Shown piece by piece: positions 1 to 5,386 of a stretch of 6,918 bases of DNA. The DNA is from an uncultured Phycisphaerales bacterium (GTDB taxonomy: Bacteria; Planctomycetota; Phycisphaerae; Phycisphaerales; UBA1924). Location of the stretch: contig CALAFV010000017.1 in the NCBI GenBank assembly GCA_937891445.1, forward strand, positions 1-6,918, read 5' to 3'. A program made the position numbers and the translations under genes. The notes beneath the pieces were generated by a model, which did no database searches, had not been told where the DNA came from, and saw nothing but the letters and a program-made list of their open reading frames with translations. Every line of letters starts with the position of its first letter. Position 1 is the first letter of the stretch.

Positions 1-1
1 G

Positions 2-1201
2 GTGGCGCCGCAGTTGTACGAGCCGATCATCGCGAACATCGGGGCCTCGGGCCTGCTGACGGAGGGGAAGCGCTGGTGCGCGATCGACCCGGCCGCGTCG
101 AGTTGGCAGCGGATCATCGTCGAGAAGCCCTTCGGGACGGACCTGCAATCGGCGGTGCTGCTCAACAAGGCGCTGGGGCGCGTCTTCGACGAGGAAGACA
201 TCTTCCGCATCGACCACTACCTCGGGAAGGAACTGGTCCAGAACATCCTCGTGATGCGGTTCGCGAACACGATCTTCGAGCCGATCTGGAACCGGTCGTA
301 CATCGATCACGTGCAGGTGACGGCGGTGGAGAAGGTGGGGGTGGGGTCGCGGGCGGCGAACTTCTACGACCAGGCGGGGGCGCTGCGGGACATGATCCAG
401 TCGCACCTGCTGCAGATTCTGGCGCTGATCGCGATCGAGCCGCCGTCGCGGTTCGAGGCGGGGGCGATCATGCGCGAGAAGATCAAACTCTTCGGCGCGG
501 CGAAGATCGCGCGGCCGGAGGACGTGCCGCGGCTGGGCGTGCTGGGACGCTACGGCCCCGATCCGGTCACCGGCGAGCCGGGGTACGCGGAGGAGAAGGG
601 CGTGGACCCCGCGCGGCGGACGGAGACGTTCGCGGCGATCCGGCTGGACTTCGACAACTGGCGGTGGGCGGGCGTGCCGTTCTTCCTGCGGTCGGGAAAG
701 AAGTGCGCGGCGAAACTGACCGAGGTGGTGATCCAGTTCAAGCGACCCCCGACGGACCCGTTCGTCGCGATCAACGGCGAGGCCGCCGGCGGCGGGGCCG
801 CTTCGGAGTCGCTGCGGATGCCGAACCGGCTCATCATCGGGATCGCGCCCCACGAGGGGATCTCCCTGCGGCTGGAGGCCAAACGCCCCGGGGCGGGCCT
901 GCACATCGACTCCGCCGAGTTGAATCTGGATTACCTCGAGCGATTCGGGGGCGAAACCCAGGAGGCGTACGGGCCGCTCATCCTCGACGCGATGCGCGGC
1001 GACCGCACGCTGTACAAACACCGCGACGAGGTCGAGTCAGGATGGGCAATCTGCCAGCCCTTCCTCGACTCCGCGGCCCTGCGCGACGCGCTGGCGACGT
1101 ACACCCCCGGCGGGTGGGGGCCGGCGGAGGCGGACGAACTGATCGCGCGGGGTACGCCGCCGGGTGAGCCGCCGCGGCGGTGGCACAACGCCGAACGCTG
1201 A
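2..1201 (+). CDS. zwf: Glucose-6-phosphate dehydrogenase (NADP-dependent), 5'-truncated by window edge
   Basis: This enzyme oxidises glucose 6-phosphate to 6-phosphogluconolactone and is the cytoplasmic entry step of the oxidative pentose phosphate pathway. The window holds 399 codons, against about 500 in the family. The missing part is the N-terminal nucleotide-binding fold with its GxxGDLA-type motif. The first codon in frame (GTG at 2-4) is an internal Val of the conserved '(V)APQLYEPI' strand, not a start. Counting from it, EKPFG lies at 41-45 and the signature RIDHYLGKE at 69-77, which includes the substrate-binding His and Lys. The FANxxFEPIWNR segment is at 87-98 and RDMIQSHLLQ at 129-138, whose His135 matches the family's catalytic base. 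The C-terminal substrate domain continues to the LDAMRGDRTL...DEVE block at 328-344. Most homologues have QNH where this one has QSH, a mild change. The reading frame is intact to TGA at 1199-1201. The next gene starts 120 bases downstream and is functionally unrelated. Confidence 0.97.
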   Translation: MAPQLYEPIIANIGASGLLTEGKRWCAIDPAASSWQRIIVEKPFGTDLQSAVLLNKALGRVFDEEDIFRIDHYLGKELVQNILVMRFANTIFEPIWNRSYIDHVQVTAVEKVGVGSRAANFYDQAGALRDMIQSHLLQILALIAIEPPSRFEAGAIMREKIKLFGAAKIARPEDVPRLGVLGRYGPDPVTGEPGYAEEKGVDPARRTETFAAIRLDFDNWRWAGVPFFLRSGKKCAAKLTEVVIQFKRPPTDPFVAINGEAAGGGAASESLRMPNRLIIGIAPHEGISLRLEAKRPGAGLHIDSAELNLDYLERFGGETQEAYGPLILDAMRGDRTLYKHRDEVESGWAICQPFLDSAALRDALATYTPGGWGPAEADELIARGTPPGEPPRRWHNAER

Positions 1202-1233
1202 TCGCGTTTGAGATCGGGTGTGTCCGCACTTCG

Positions 1234-1249
1234 GACGGGTTCTCCCGTC
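1234..1249 (+). other. Small hairpin between zwf and the propeller gene
   Basis: GACGGG (1234-1239) and CCCGTC (1244-1249) form a perfect 6-bp stem with a TTCT loop. A second stem, GTCCG (1222-1226) with CGGAC (1232-1236), overlaps it by three bases, so the two cannot form together. There is no T run after either, so this is not a classic intrinsic terminator. It could be a weak zwf 3' end or nothing functional. Confidence 0.3.
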
Positions 1250-1268
1250 GCGAGGCGGCGGCTATCGT
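1240..1268 (+). promoter_or_regulatory. Weak promoter-like pair upstream of the propeller gene
   Basis: TTCTCC (1240-1245) and TATCGT (1263-1268) are 17 bases apart, with the -10-like box 53 bases before the ATG at 1322. The -35 match is only 3 of 6. It is listed because a similar TAT-initial box preceded by G/C-rich sequence also occurs before the next two genes. Confidence 0.2.
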
Positions 1269-1309
1269 GGTCCCCTGTCGGGTGGGGAGGGACGGGCAGG
1301 CGGGGGGTT

Positions 1310-1313
1310 GGAG
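1310..1313 (+). promoter_or_regulatory. Shine-Dalgarno GGAG for the propeller gene
   Basis: GGAG lies 8 bases before ATG 1322. It supports that start over the upstream in-frame ATG at 1208, which would add 38 residues with no secretory character (several Arg and Trp) ahead of the hydrophobic stretch. Confidence 0.6.
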
Positions 1314-1321
1314 AATCTGTG

Positions 1322-2614
1322 ATGCTCGCATGCGTTCCTGCGTCCGTTGGTTCCCTCGCCGCCGCGCTTGCCGCCCTGGGGGCGGGCGAGCCGCGGATTC
1401 TCATCGCCGATCGCACCAGCGACGTGATCTGGGCGGTCCACGACGCCGACGGCGACGGGACGATCAGCGCGGCGGAAGTGCGGCCGTGGTTCGACGCCTC
1501 CAACGCGGCGGGGACGCTCAACACCTCGAGCGCGGCGTCGATCGCGGCGCACCGCACCGGCCGCGTCGCCGTGGCGGACAGCGACTCGGCGCGGCGGAAC
1601 ATTTATCTGTTCCGCGACGTGAACGGGGACGGCGATGCGCTGGACAAGGGGGAGTCGTCCATCGCCGCGACGCCGGCCAACTTCGCCGGCGTGCTCTTCA
1701 CCGGGCCGACGGGGATCGCCTTCGACGCCGCGGGGCGGCTGATCGTTTCCAACTCCGCGACCAGCGGGGGCGCCGATGCGATCTACAGGCTGGTGGACCT
1801 CGATCTGGACGGGCGCTTCGAGGGGGAGAACGAGATCGTCGAAATCGTGGGGGTTCCGGCGTTCGGCGCGATAAGCACGACGGCGTGGAACCCGTCGCAG
1901 GTGGTGGTCATCGGCGAGGAGGGGTACATGCGCAACTCCACCGCCGGGGTCACCGCGGGCGTCTACCGCTTCCGCGACCTGGACAACAACGGGCGGGCCG
2001 ACGATCCGGGTGAGTTCATGCCGTTCTGGGCGAACAGCGGCGAGAACCTCTCCGGCGTGCTTCCGACGGCCGGCACGACGCTGGAGGCCGATGCCGCGCG
2101 GCCCGGGTCGCTCTACGCGATCATTCTGGTCAGCGGCGCCGACCGGCTCGTGCGGCTTACGGATGTGAACGGCAACGGGGACGCTCACCAGCCCGGCGAA
2201 GCGCTGATCGTGTACGAGAACGCGGCGAGCGGGTTTACGCCCGTGAGCATTCTGAGCCTGCGCGACGGGCGCGTGATCCTCGCCGACAACGGCGGCGACC
2301 GGCTCATCATGCTCCGCGACCTCGACGGCGACAGCCTGTTCATCAGCGAGGGCGAGGCGACGGTGCTGTTCGACAACGCCGTCACCCCGATCGTGGGGGC
2401 CGTGCAGCAGATCGAACTGCTCCCCTGTCAGGGGGACTGGGACCTGGACCTGACGGTCAACTCCAGCGACATCTCCGCGTTCCTGACGGACTGGCTCGCG
2501 GCGGTGACCGCGGGCACGATCGAGGCGGACGTCACCGCCGACGGGGTGACGAACTCCGCGGACATCTCCGCATTTCTGACGGCGTGGCTGGCCGGCGTGA
2601 CGGGCGGGTGCTGA
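1322..2614 (+). CDS. Secreted calcium-loop beta-propeller-like protein with C-terminal GC-type dockerin
   Basis: This is a 430-residue protein of unknown specific function. Residues 1 to about 20 are a hydrophobic signal sequence ending ALG, unusual in having no Lys or Arg before the hydrophobic run. The body contains six Asp-rich loops of the type D-x-[DN]-x-[DN]-...-E, starting at residues 41, 99, 159, 219, 281 and 333, a spacing of 52-62. Most are preceded by a strand such as IYLFRD or VYRFRD, and the intervening segments contain strands like GRLIVSN and GRVILAD. I read this as a six-bladed NHL/SMP-30-like propeller with an EF-hand-type calcium loop in each blade; the fold is inferred. The tail (369-430) is a two-helix dockerin with loops DWDLDLTVNSSD and DVTADGVTNSAD, ending in Gly-Cys. 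The mature chain has only two cysteines, 369 and 430, which bracket the dockerin. It is probably extracellular and anchored through the tail. Confidence 0.88.
   Translation: MLACVPASVGSLAAALAALGAGEPRILIADRTSDVIWAVHDADGDGTISAAEVRPWFDASNAAGTLNTSSAASIAAHRTGRVAVADSDSARRNIYLFRDVNGDGDALDKGESSIAATPANFAGVLFTGPTGIAFDAAGRLIVSNSATSGGADAIYRLVDLDLDGRFEGENEIVEIVGVPAFGAISTTAWNPSQVVVIGEEGYMRNSTAGVTAGVYRFRDLDNNGRADDPGEFMPFWANSGENLSGVLPTAGTTLEADAARPGSLYAIILVSGADRLVRLTDVNGNGDAHQPGEALIVYENAASGFTPVSILSLRDGRVILADNGGDRLIMLRDLDGDSLFISEGEATVLFDNAVTPIVGAVQQIELLPCQGDWDLDLTVNSSDISAFLTDWLAAVTAGTIEADVTADGVTNSADISAFLTAWLAGVTGGC
1442..2356 (+). repeat. Six ~60-residue units, each with an EF-hand-like Asp loop
   Basis: The loops are encoded at 1442-1477, 1616-1654, 1796-1834, 1976-2014, 2162-2200 and 2318-2356. 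They read DADGDGTISAAE, DVNGDGDALDKGE, DLDLDGRFEGENE, DLDNNGRADDPGE, DVNGNGDAHQPGE and DLDGDSLFISEGE. The first is a near-canonical EF-hand loop. The others keep acidic or Asn residues at positions 1, 3 and 5 and end in Glu one position later than canonical. DNA identity between units is low, so this is an ancient protein-level repeat. Confidence 0.8.
2426..2611 (+). repeat. Dockerin-encoding segment, propeller gene (two helices 93 bp apart)
   Basis: Cys codon 2426 opens and Cys codon 2609 closes the domain. The helix segments DISAFLTDWL and DISAFLTAWL begin at 2468 and 2561, exactly 93 bases apart. Loop 1 has Leu instead of Gly at position 6, and loop 2 has Thr at position 3. Confidence 0.85.
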
Positions 2615-2630
2615 CCCCCGGCTCCCGTTT
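2600..2630 (+). terminator. Possible weak terminator overlapping the end of the propeller gene
   Basis: ACGGG (2600-2604) can pair with CCCGT (2624-2628), with an inner GGGT/ACCC stem (2606-2609 with 2614-2617). A T run follows at 2628-2631. The outer and inner stems are separated by unpaired bases, so the structure is irregular. Confidence 0.3.
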
Positions 2631-2655
2631 TGACCCGCGGCTGTGGTTCCCTCTT

Positions 2656-2682
2656 TTGTTGGAAGGGTGAATCGGGTATTCT
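2656..2682 (+). promoter_or_regulatory. Promoter-like sequence upstream of the small dockerin protein gene
   Basis: TATTCT (2677-2682) is a reasonable -10-like box 31 bases before the ATG. The best -35-like sequence, TTGTTG (2656-2661), sits at a short 15-base spacing. This is a tentative call. Confidence 0.25.
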
Positions 2683-2701
2683 GGGACCTGGTTCCTTTCT
2701 C

Positions 2702-2706
2702 GGGAG
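2702..2706 (+). promoter_or_regulatory. Shine-Dalgarno GGGAG fixing the start at 2714
   Basis: GGGAG lies 7 bases before ATG 2714. That ATG begins directly with a Met-Arg signal peptide, whereas the upstream in-frame start near 2630 would add 28 residues of non-secretory sequence. Confidence 0.7.
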
Positions 2707-2713
2707 ATCTGCC

Positions 2714-3442
2714 ATGCGCACACTCAGCACCGTCGTGGGACTGGCGGCCGCGGTGGTCGTCGCCGGTCCGGCTTTGGCCCAGCAGTCGGTCACGGTGGAC
2801 CTTGCGGGGGTGGAAGTCCGCCACGGTAGGGATCAGGCGCGCAGCAGCGTCCCCGGGACGCTCGCCCCGGCGGCGCGGTACCGCTACGAGATCAGCGGCA
2901 CCGTCCGCGGTCAGCCCGCCCTCTCTGCCCTGTGGTTCCTCTTCAACGAACCGGTTCCGCTCGAGGAGGCCCTGGAAAGCCTGGTGGATGGGTCGTCGGC
3001 GTTCCTCACCGGTGTGGTGGCCAATCCGGACCTCGAACACCCGTTTACCCTGACGGACGAGGAGGTCTCCGGCTCGCAGATGATCGGCTCGACCAATGCC
3101 GTCTTCAGCGCGACGATCAGCGCCGGGATCGACGCCTCTGACGTGGCGTTCTTCTCGATCTCGGACGTCACGATTACCCCCAGCGCCATCGGGTACCTGC
3201 AGTTCGTCAGCGGCTCGGTGGTGATCACGCGGATCCCCTGCCCCGCCAACTTCGACGAAGGGGGCGTGCCGGGGAGCGTCACCTCCAGCGACATCTCCGC
3301 GTTCCTCACGGCGTGGCTGGCCGACCTGAACAGCGGTGGGCGCGAGACGGACTACAACCTGGACGGGGTCGTCAACTCCGCCGACATCTCCGCGTTCCTG
3401 ACGGACTGGCTCGCCACGGTGACCAACGGGTGCCCGGAGTAA
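2714..3442 (+). CDS. Small secreted protein of unknown function with irregular C-terminal dockerin
   Basis: This is a 242-residue protein that I do not recognise. Residues 1-22 are a clear signal peptide (MRTLSTVV... ending ALA, cleavage before Gln23). The body, about 23-175, is predicted from composition to be mostly beta strand, with stretches such as YRYEISGTV and VFSATISAGI. It resembles in style the 'choice-of-anchor' secreted domains, but I cannot assign a family. The tail (176-242) is a dockerin whose second loop, DYNLDGVVNSAD (213-224), is the only fully canonical one of the eight in the window. The first loop is stretched by three residues (from Asn179 to Asp193), and the protein ends GCPE instead of GC. 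Its only mature cysteines are 176 and 240, on either side of the dockerin. The gene is 99 bases after the propeller gene and 144 bases before the Cys-repeat gene, with its own ribosome site. Confidence 0.85.
   Translation: MRTLSTVVGLAAAVVVAGPALAQQSVTVDLAGVEVRHGRDQARSSVPGTLAPAARYRYEISGTVRGQPALSALWFLFNEPVPLEEALESLVDGSSAFLTGVVANPDLEHPFTLTDEEVSGSQMIGSTNAVFSATISAGIDASDVAFFSISDVTITPSAIGYLQFVSGSVVITRIPCPANFDEGGVPGSVTSSDISAFLTAWLADLNSGGRETDYNLDGVVNSADISAFLTDWLATVTNGCPE
3239..3436 (+). repeat. Dockerin-encoding segment, small secreted protein gene
   Basis: Bracketing Cys codons are at 3239 and 3434. The helix segments start at 3290 and 3383, again 93 bases apart, although loop 1 carries a three-codon insertion. 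Two further codons (Pro, Glu) follow the terminal Cys. Confidence 0.82.
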
Positions 3443-3452
3443 AAGGCTCCGG

Positions 3453-3470
3453 CCAGCCCCTCGCGGCTGG
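3453..3470 (+). terminator. Hairpin just after the small secreted protein gene
   Basis: CCAGCC (3453-3458) and GGCTGG (3465-3470) form a 6-bp stem beginning 10 bases after the stop. An alternative stem, GCCCC (3456-3460) with GGGGC (3469-3473), overlaps it. Neither is followed by a T run, so termination is uncertain. Confidence 0.3.
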
Positions 3471-3492
3471 GGCGTCCGAGAACGGCCGTTCG

Positions 3493-3521
3493 TTGGCCGG
3501 CTGGGGAAGTGGAGGTATCTT
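3493..3521 (+). promoter_or_regulatory. Candidate promoter of the Cys-repeat protein gene
   Basis: TTGGCC (3493-3498) and TATCTT (3516-3521) are separated by exactly 17 bases, each matching the sigma-70-type consensus at 4 of 6 positions. The box is 65 bases before ATG 3587, giving a leader that contains the inverted repeat at 3530-3547. Confidence 0.35.
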
Positions 3522-3529
3522 GAGAGCGA

Positions 3530-3547
3530 GGCCCCTGTTCAGGGGCC
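3530..3547 (+). repeat. Near-perfect palindrome GGCCCCTGTTCAGGGGCC in the leader
   Basis: Two 8-base arms (3530-3537 and 3540-3547) are exact inverse complements around TT. It lies between the promoter-like pair and the ribosome site. It could be a dimeric-protein binding site, or in RNA a 6-bp GC stem with a six-base loop. The T run needed for a terminator is absent. Confidence 0.5.
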
Positions 3548-3574
3548 GAAAGTCGCACCGCCCCTTGACGGGCT

Positions 3575-3581
3575 GAGGTGG
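3575..3581 (+). promoter_or_regulatory. Shine-Dalgarno GAGGTGG fixing the start at 3587
   Basis: GAGGT (3575-3579) lies 7 bases before ATG 3587. An in-frame GTG at 3578 overlaps this site and so is an unlikely start. Confidence 0.7.
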
Positions 3582-3586
3582 TCCAC

Positions 3587-5155
3587 ATGTGTGAGACTCG
3601 GTTTCCGTTCGCGCGGGCTCTGGTCGGCGCCGGTGTCGCCGCGTGCCTGCTTCCCGCTGTTTCCGCCACCGCCCAGGTTGCCCGATCCGACCTCGAGATC
3701 CCGGTGACGATCGACCGGGTGCCGAGGCTGGTGGTGACCCTGTCGGGGAAGGTGCTTCTGGACGAGACGCGGCCGGACGGTCCCAGGCAGCCGGCCGAGC
3801 CCGCTCCGCGCGGGCCGGGGTGCCCGGTTGTCGTCAGCACGCACACCGATGCGAACTTCGGCGGCGGCTCGTTCATCGTCCAGGCCGGCTTCGCCGAGAA
3901 CGAGATGCTGGCGGCCTCCTACGTGCTGTCTCCCTCGACGTTCCCGGTGAAGTTCGAGTCCGCGGAGGCGATCTTCGCGACCAGCAACGCGACGGTCCCG
4001 ACGACGACCCAGTGGTCGATCCTTCTCTTCGACGGCCCGCCGAACAGCGGGATGCTGCTGTATGAGGAGAGTTCGCTCGAGGGCATCCTCCCGCCGATCC
4101 AACTGGGACCGGGGACCAACGCGGTGGTCGTCCAGGTGGTGATCGACCCGAGCGATCCCGAGCAGGTCTTCTTCTTCAACACCGGGGGCACCAACACGAT
4201 CAGCGTCGCCTTCCGCGTTGACGATCACAACAACGGGCCGGCCAACCCGTGCTTCGCCTCACCGCCGACGTCCAGCAACGCGTTCCCGGTGACGGACGTT
4301 TCGGGCCTGGCGTCGCCGGCGGGGAACTGGCTCTACGGGCTCAACTGCGGCATCTTCGGGTGCCCCCCCAACGGCGGGTGGGCGAGCTTCCATTTCCTCT
4401 CGGCGGCGTGCCGGCCCAGCGGCGACTGGGTGATGCGGATGACCTGGTCCCCGGTGAACTGTGAGCCGGCGGCCGGGGCCTGCTGTCTGCCCAACGGCAT
4501 GTGCGAGGTGCGTCCGGCGAGCCAGTGCCAGCCCGGCCAGGGGGTGTATCAGGGCGACGGGACGACCTGCGAGGGGGTCAACTGCCCGCCGCCGACCGGG
4601 GCGTGCTGCTTCGCGAGCGGGTTCTGCCTCGTTCTGACGGAGGCCGACTGCATCGGGGGCGGCGGGCAATGGGCCGGGGCGGGGACGGCCTGCGGTCCGA
4701 ACAGCAGTTGCCCGACCGGGGCCTGCTGCCTCCCCAGCGGACAGTGCGAGGTGGTCACGGCCGGCGAGTGCGCCGCCGCGGGCGGGGTGTTCCGCGGGGT
4801 GGGTGTGGCGTGCTCGGGGGCGAACTGCCCGCAGCCCAGCGGGGCGTGCTGCCTGCCCAACGGCTTCTGCCTCGTGCTGACCGAGGCGGATTGCGCGGGA
4901 ATTCCCGGGGTGTGGCGCGGCGCCGGGACGGCCTGCGACGCCAGCATCTGTGAGGAGGAGGAAGGCTGCCCCGTCGACTGGAACGCGGACGAGATGGTCA
5001 ACTCTTCGGACATCTCGGCGTTCCTCGCCGGCTGGCTGGACAGCCTCCAGAACGGCACGCTGGACGCCGACTTCAACCAGGACCAGACGGTGAACTCCTC
5101 GGACATTTCCGCGTTCCTGACGGAGTGGCTCAACGCCGTCCAGAACGGGTGCTGA
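3587..5155 (+). CDS. Secreted cysteine-repeat protein with C-terminal GC-type dockerin
   Basis: This is a 522-residue protein whose role is unknown. Residues 1-29 form a signal peptide ending ATA before Gln30. A Pro/Arg-rich linker (about 62-78) leads into a beta-rich domain of about 79-292, with six cysteines and a Gly/Trp-rich end (NWLYGLNCGIFGCPPNGGW, then GDWVMRMTW). Four tandem repeats of 40-41 residues follow (297-455), each opening GACC and sharing the spacing CC-x5-C-x7-C-x13-C-x4/5-C, giving 24 cysteines. Similar GACC repeats occur widely in planctomycete secreted proteins. After an acidic EEEE linker comes the dockerin (461-522) with loops DWNADEMVNSSD and DFNQDQTVNSSD and a terminal Gly-Cys. 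The mature protein has 32 cysteines, an even number fitting full disulfide pairing. I infer a rigid extracellular stalk between a body domain and an anchor. A 231-base gap separates it from the next gene. Confidence 0.88.
   Translation: MCETRFPFARALVGAGVAACLLPAVSATAQVARSDLEIPVTIDRVPRLVVTLSGKVLLDETRPDGPRQPAEPAPRGPGCPVVVSTHTDANFGGGSFIVQAGFAENEMLAASYVLSPSTFPVKFESAEAIFATSNATVPTTTQWSILLFDGPPNSGMLLYEESSLEGILPPIQLGPGTNAVVVQVVIDPSDPEQVFFFNTGGTNTISVAFRVDDHNNGPANPCFASPPTSSNAFPVTDVSGLASPAGNWLYGLNCGIFGCPPNGGWASFHFLSAACRPSGDWVMRMTWSPVNCEPAAGACCLPNGMCEVRPASQCQPGQGVYQGDGTTCEGVNCPPPTGACCFASGFCLVLTEADCIGGGGQWAGAGTACGPNSSCPTGACCLPSGQCEVVTAGECAAAGGVFRGVGVACSGANCPQPSGACCLPNGFCLVLTEADCAGIPGVWRGAGTACDASICEEEEGCPVDWNADEMVNSSDISAFLAGWLDSLQNGTLDADFNQDQTVNSSDISAFLTEWLNAVQNGC
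4475..4954 (+). repeat. Four tandem 40-41-residue Cys-rich repeats (A-B-A-B)
   Basis: Units are at 4475-4597, 4598-4717, 4718-4840 and 4841 to about 4954. All have six cysteines at the same spacing except unit 2, whose last gap is one residue longer. Units 2 and 4 share the 11-residue run GFCLVLTEADC, while units 1 and 3 have CEV at the matching place, suggesting that a two-unit block was duplicated. Confidence 0.9.
4967..5152 (+). repeat. Dockerin-encoding segment, Cys-repeat protein gene
   Basis: Bracketing Cys codons are at 4967 and 5150. The helix segments start at 5009 and 5102, 93 bases apart. Loop position 6 is Glu or Gln instead of Gly in the two loops. Confidence 0.85.
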
Positions 5156-5386
5156 GGCCGCAACCGGGCCGGACCGGGTGGGTTGAACAAAGACCTCCGC
5201 TGCGGCTCCCGGCCAAGGCACGAACGCGGGCGGACCCCGGGTTTTCCTGTGGGAGATGGAATCCTCTTGACGAAATCGGGTTCTGAGAGAAACTAGGAAT
5301 CCGCCTTTTGTGATCTCTTTGCCTCCCCGGTTTCGGGGGTGGCAGTGTCTCAAGACCGTTCTGGTCCCCCATCCGAAGGAGTCGAA
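5156..5386 (+). promoter_or_regulatory. 231-base gap with a candidate promoter at 5267-5295
   Basis: TTGACG (5267-5272) is a 5-of-6 match to a -35 box. No good -10 follows: 16-17 bases downstream the sequence reads GAAACT/AAACTA (5289-5295). The stretch ATCGGG-TTCTG-GAGA near 5275-5290 resembles ATCGGGTATTCTGGGA upstream of the small secreted protein gene (2671-2686). I found no convincing terminator after the Cys-repeat gene and no further ORF with coding character in this gap. Confidence 0.3.
5376..5381 (+). promoter_or_regulatory. Shine-Dalgarno AAGGAG fixing the start at 5387
   Basis: AAGGAG is 5 bases before ATG 5387, which begins an Arg-rich signal peptide. The upstream in-frame GTG at 5339 has no such site. 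Confidence 0.75.

Noticed and set aside
2..4. GTG at the window start as the true start codon of zwf
   Set aside because: It is an internal Val in a conserved strand; roughly 100 residues, including the nucleotide-binding motif, are missing upstream.
76..1167. A 363-codon + strand frame overlapping zwf
   Set aside because: It is out of frame with unmistakable glucose-6-phosphate dehydrogenase motifs and has the Arg/Gly/Ala-heavy composition of a shadow frame.
1322..1340. Cys4 of the propeller protein as a lipoprotein attachment site
   Set aside because: The Cys is at residue 4, before the hydrophobic stretch, so there is no preceding signal region to form a lipobox.
1262..3040. A 592-codon open frame on the minus strand
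   Set aside because: It lies antisense to two well-supported secreted protein genes, crosses their intergenic gap, is rich in Arg, Gly and Val as expected of a GC-rich shadow frame, and shows no recognisable domain.
4475..4954. The repeats in the Cys-repeat gene as a CRISPR or mobile-element repeat
   Set aside because: They are in-frame protein repeats of about 120 bases with diverged third positions and no spacer structure.
5161..5185. CAACC/GGTTG inverted repeat after the Cys-repeat gene as a terminator
   Set aside because: The stem is only 5 bp with a 15-base loop and is followed by AACAAAG, not a T run.
4259..5353. A 364-codon minus-strand frame opposite the Cys-repeat gene
   Set aside because: Its apparent repeats are the complement of the Cys-repeat DNA; it has no credible start context or protein features.
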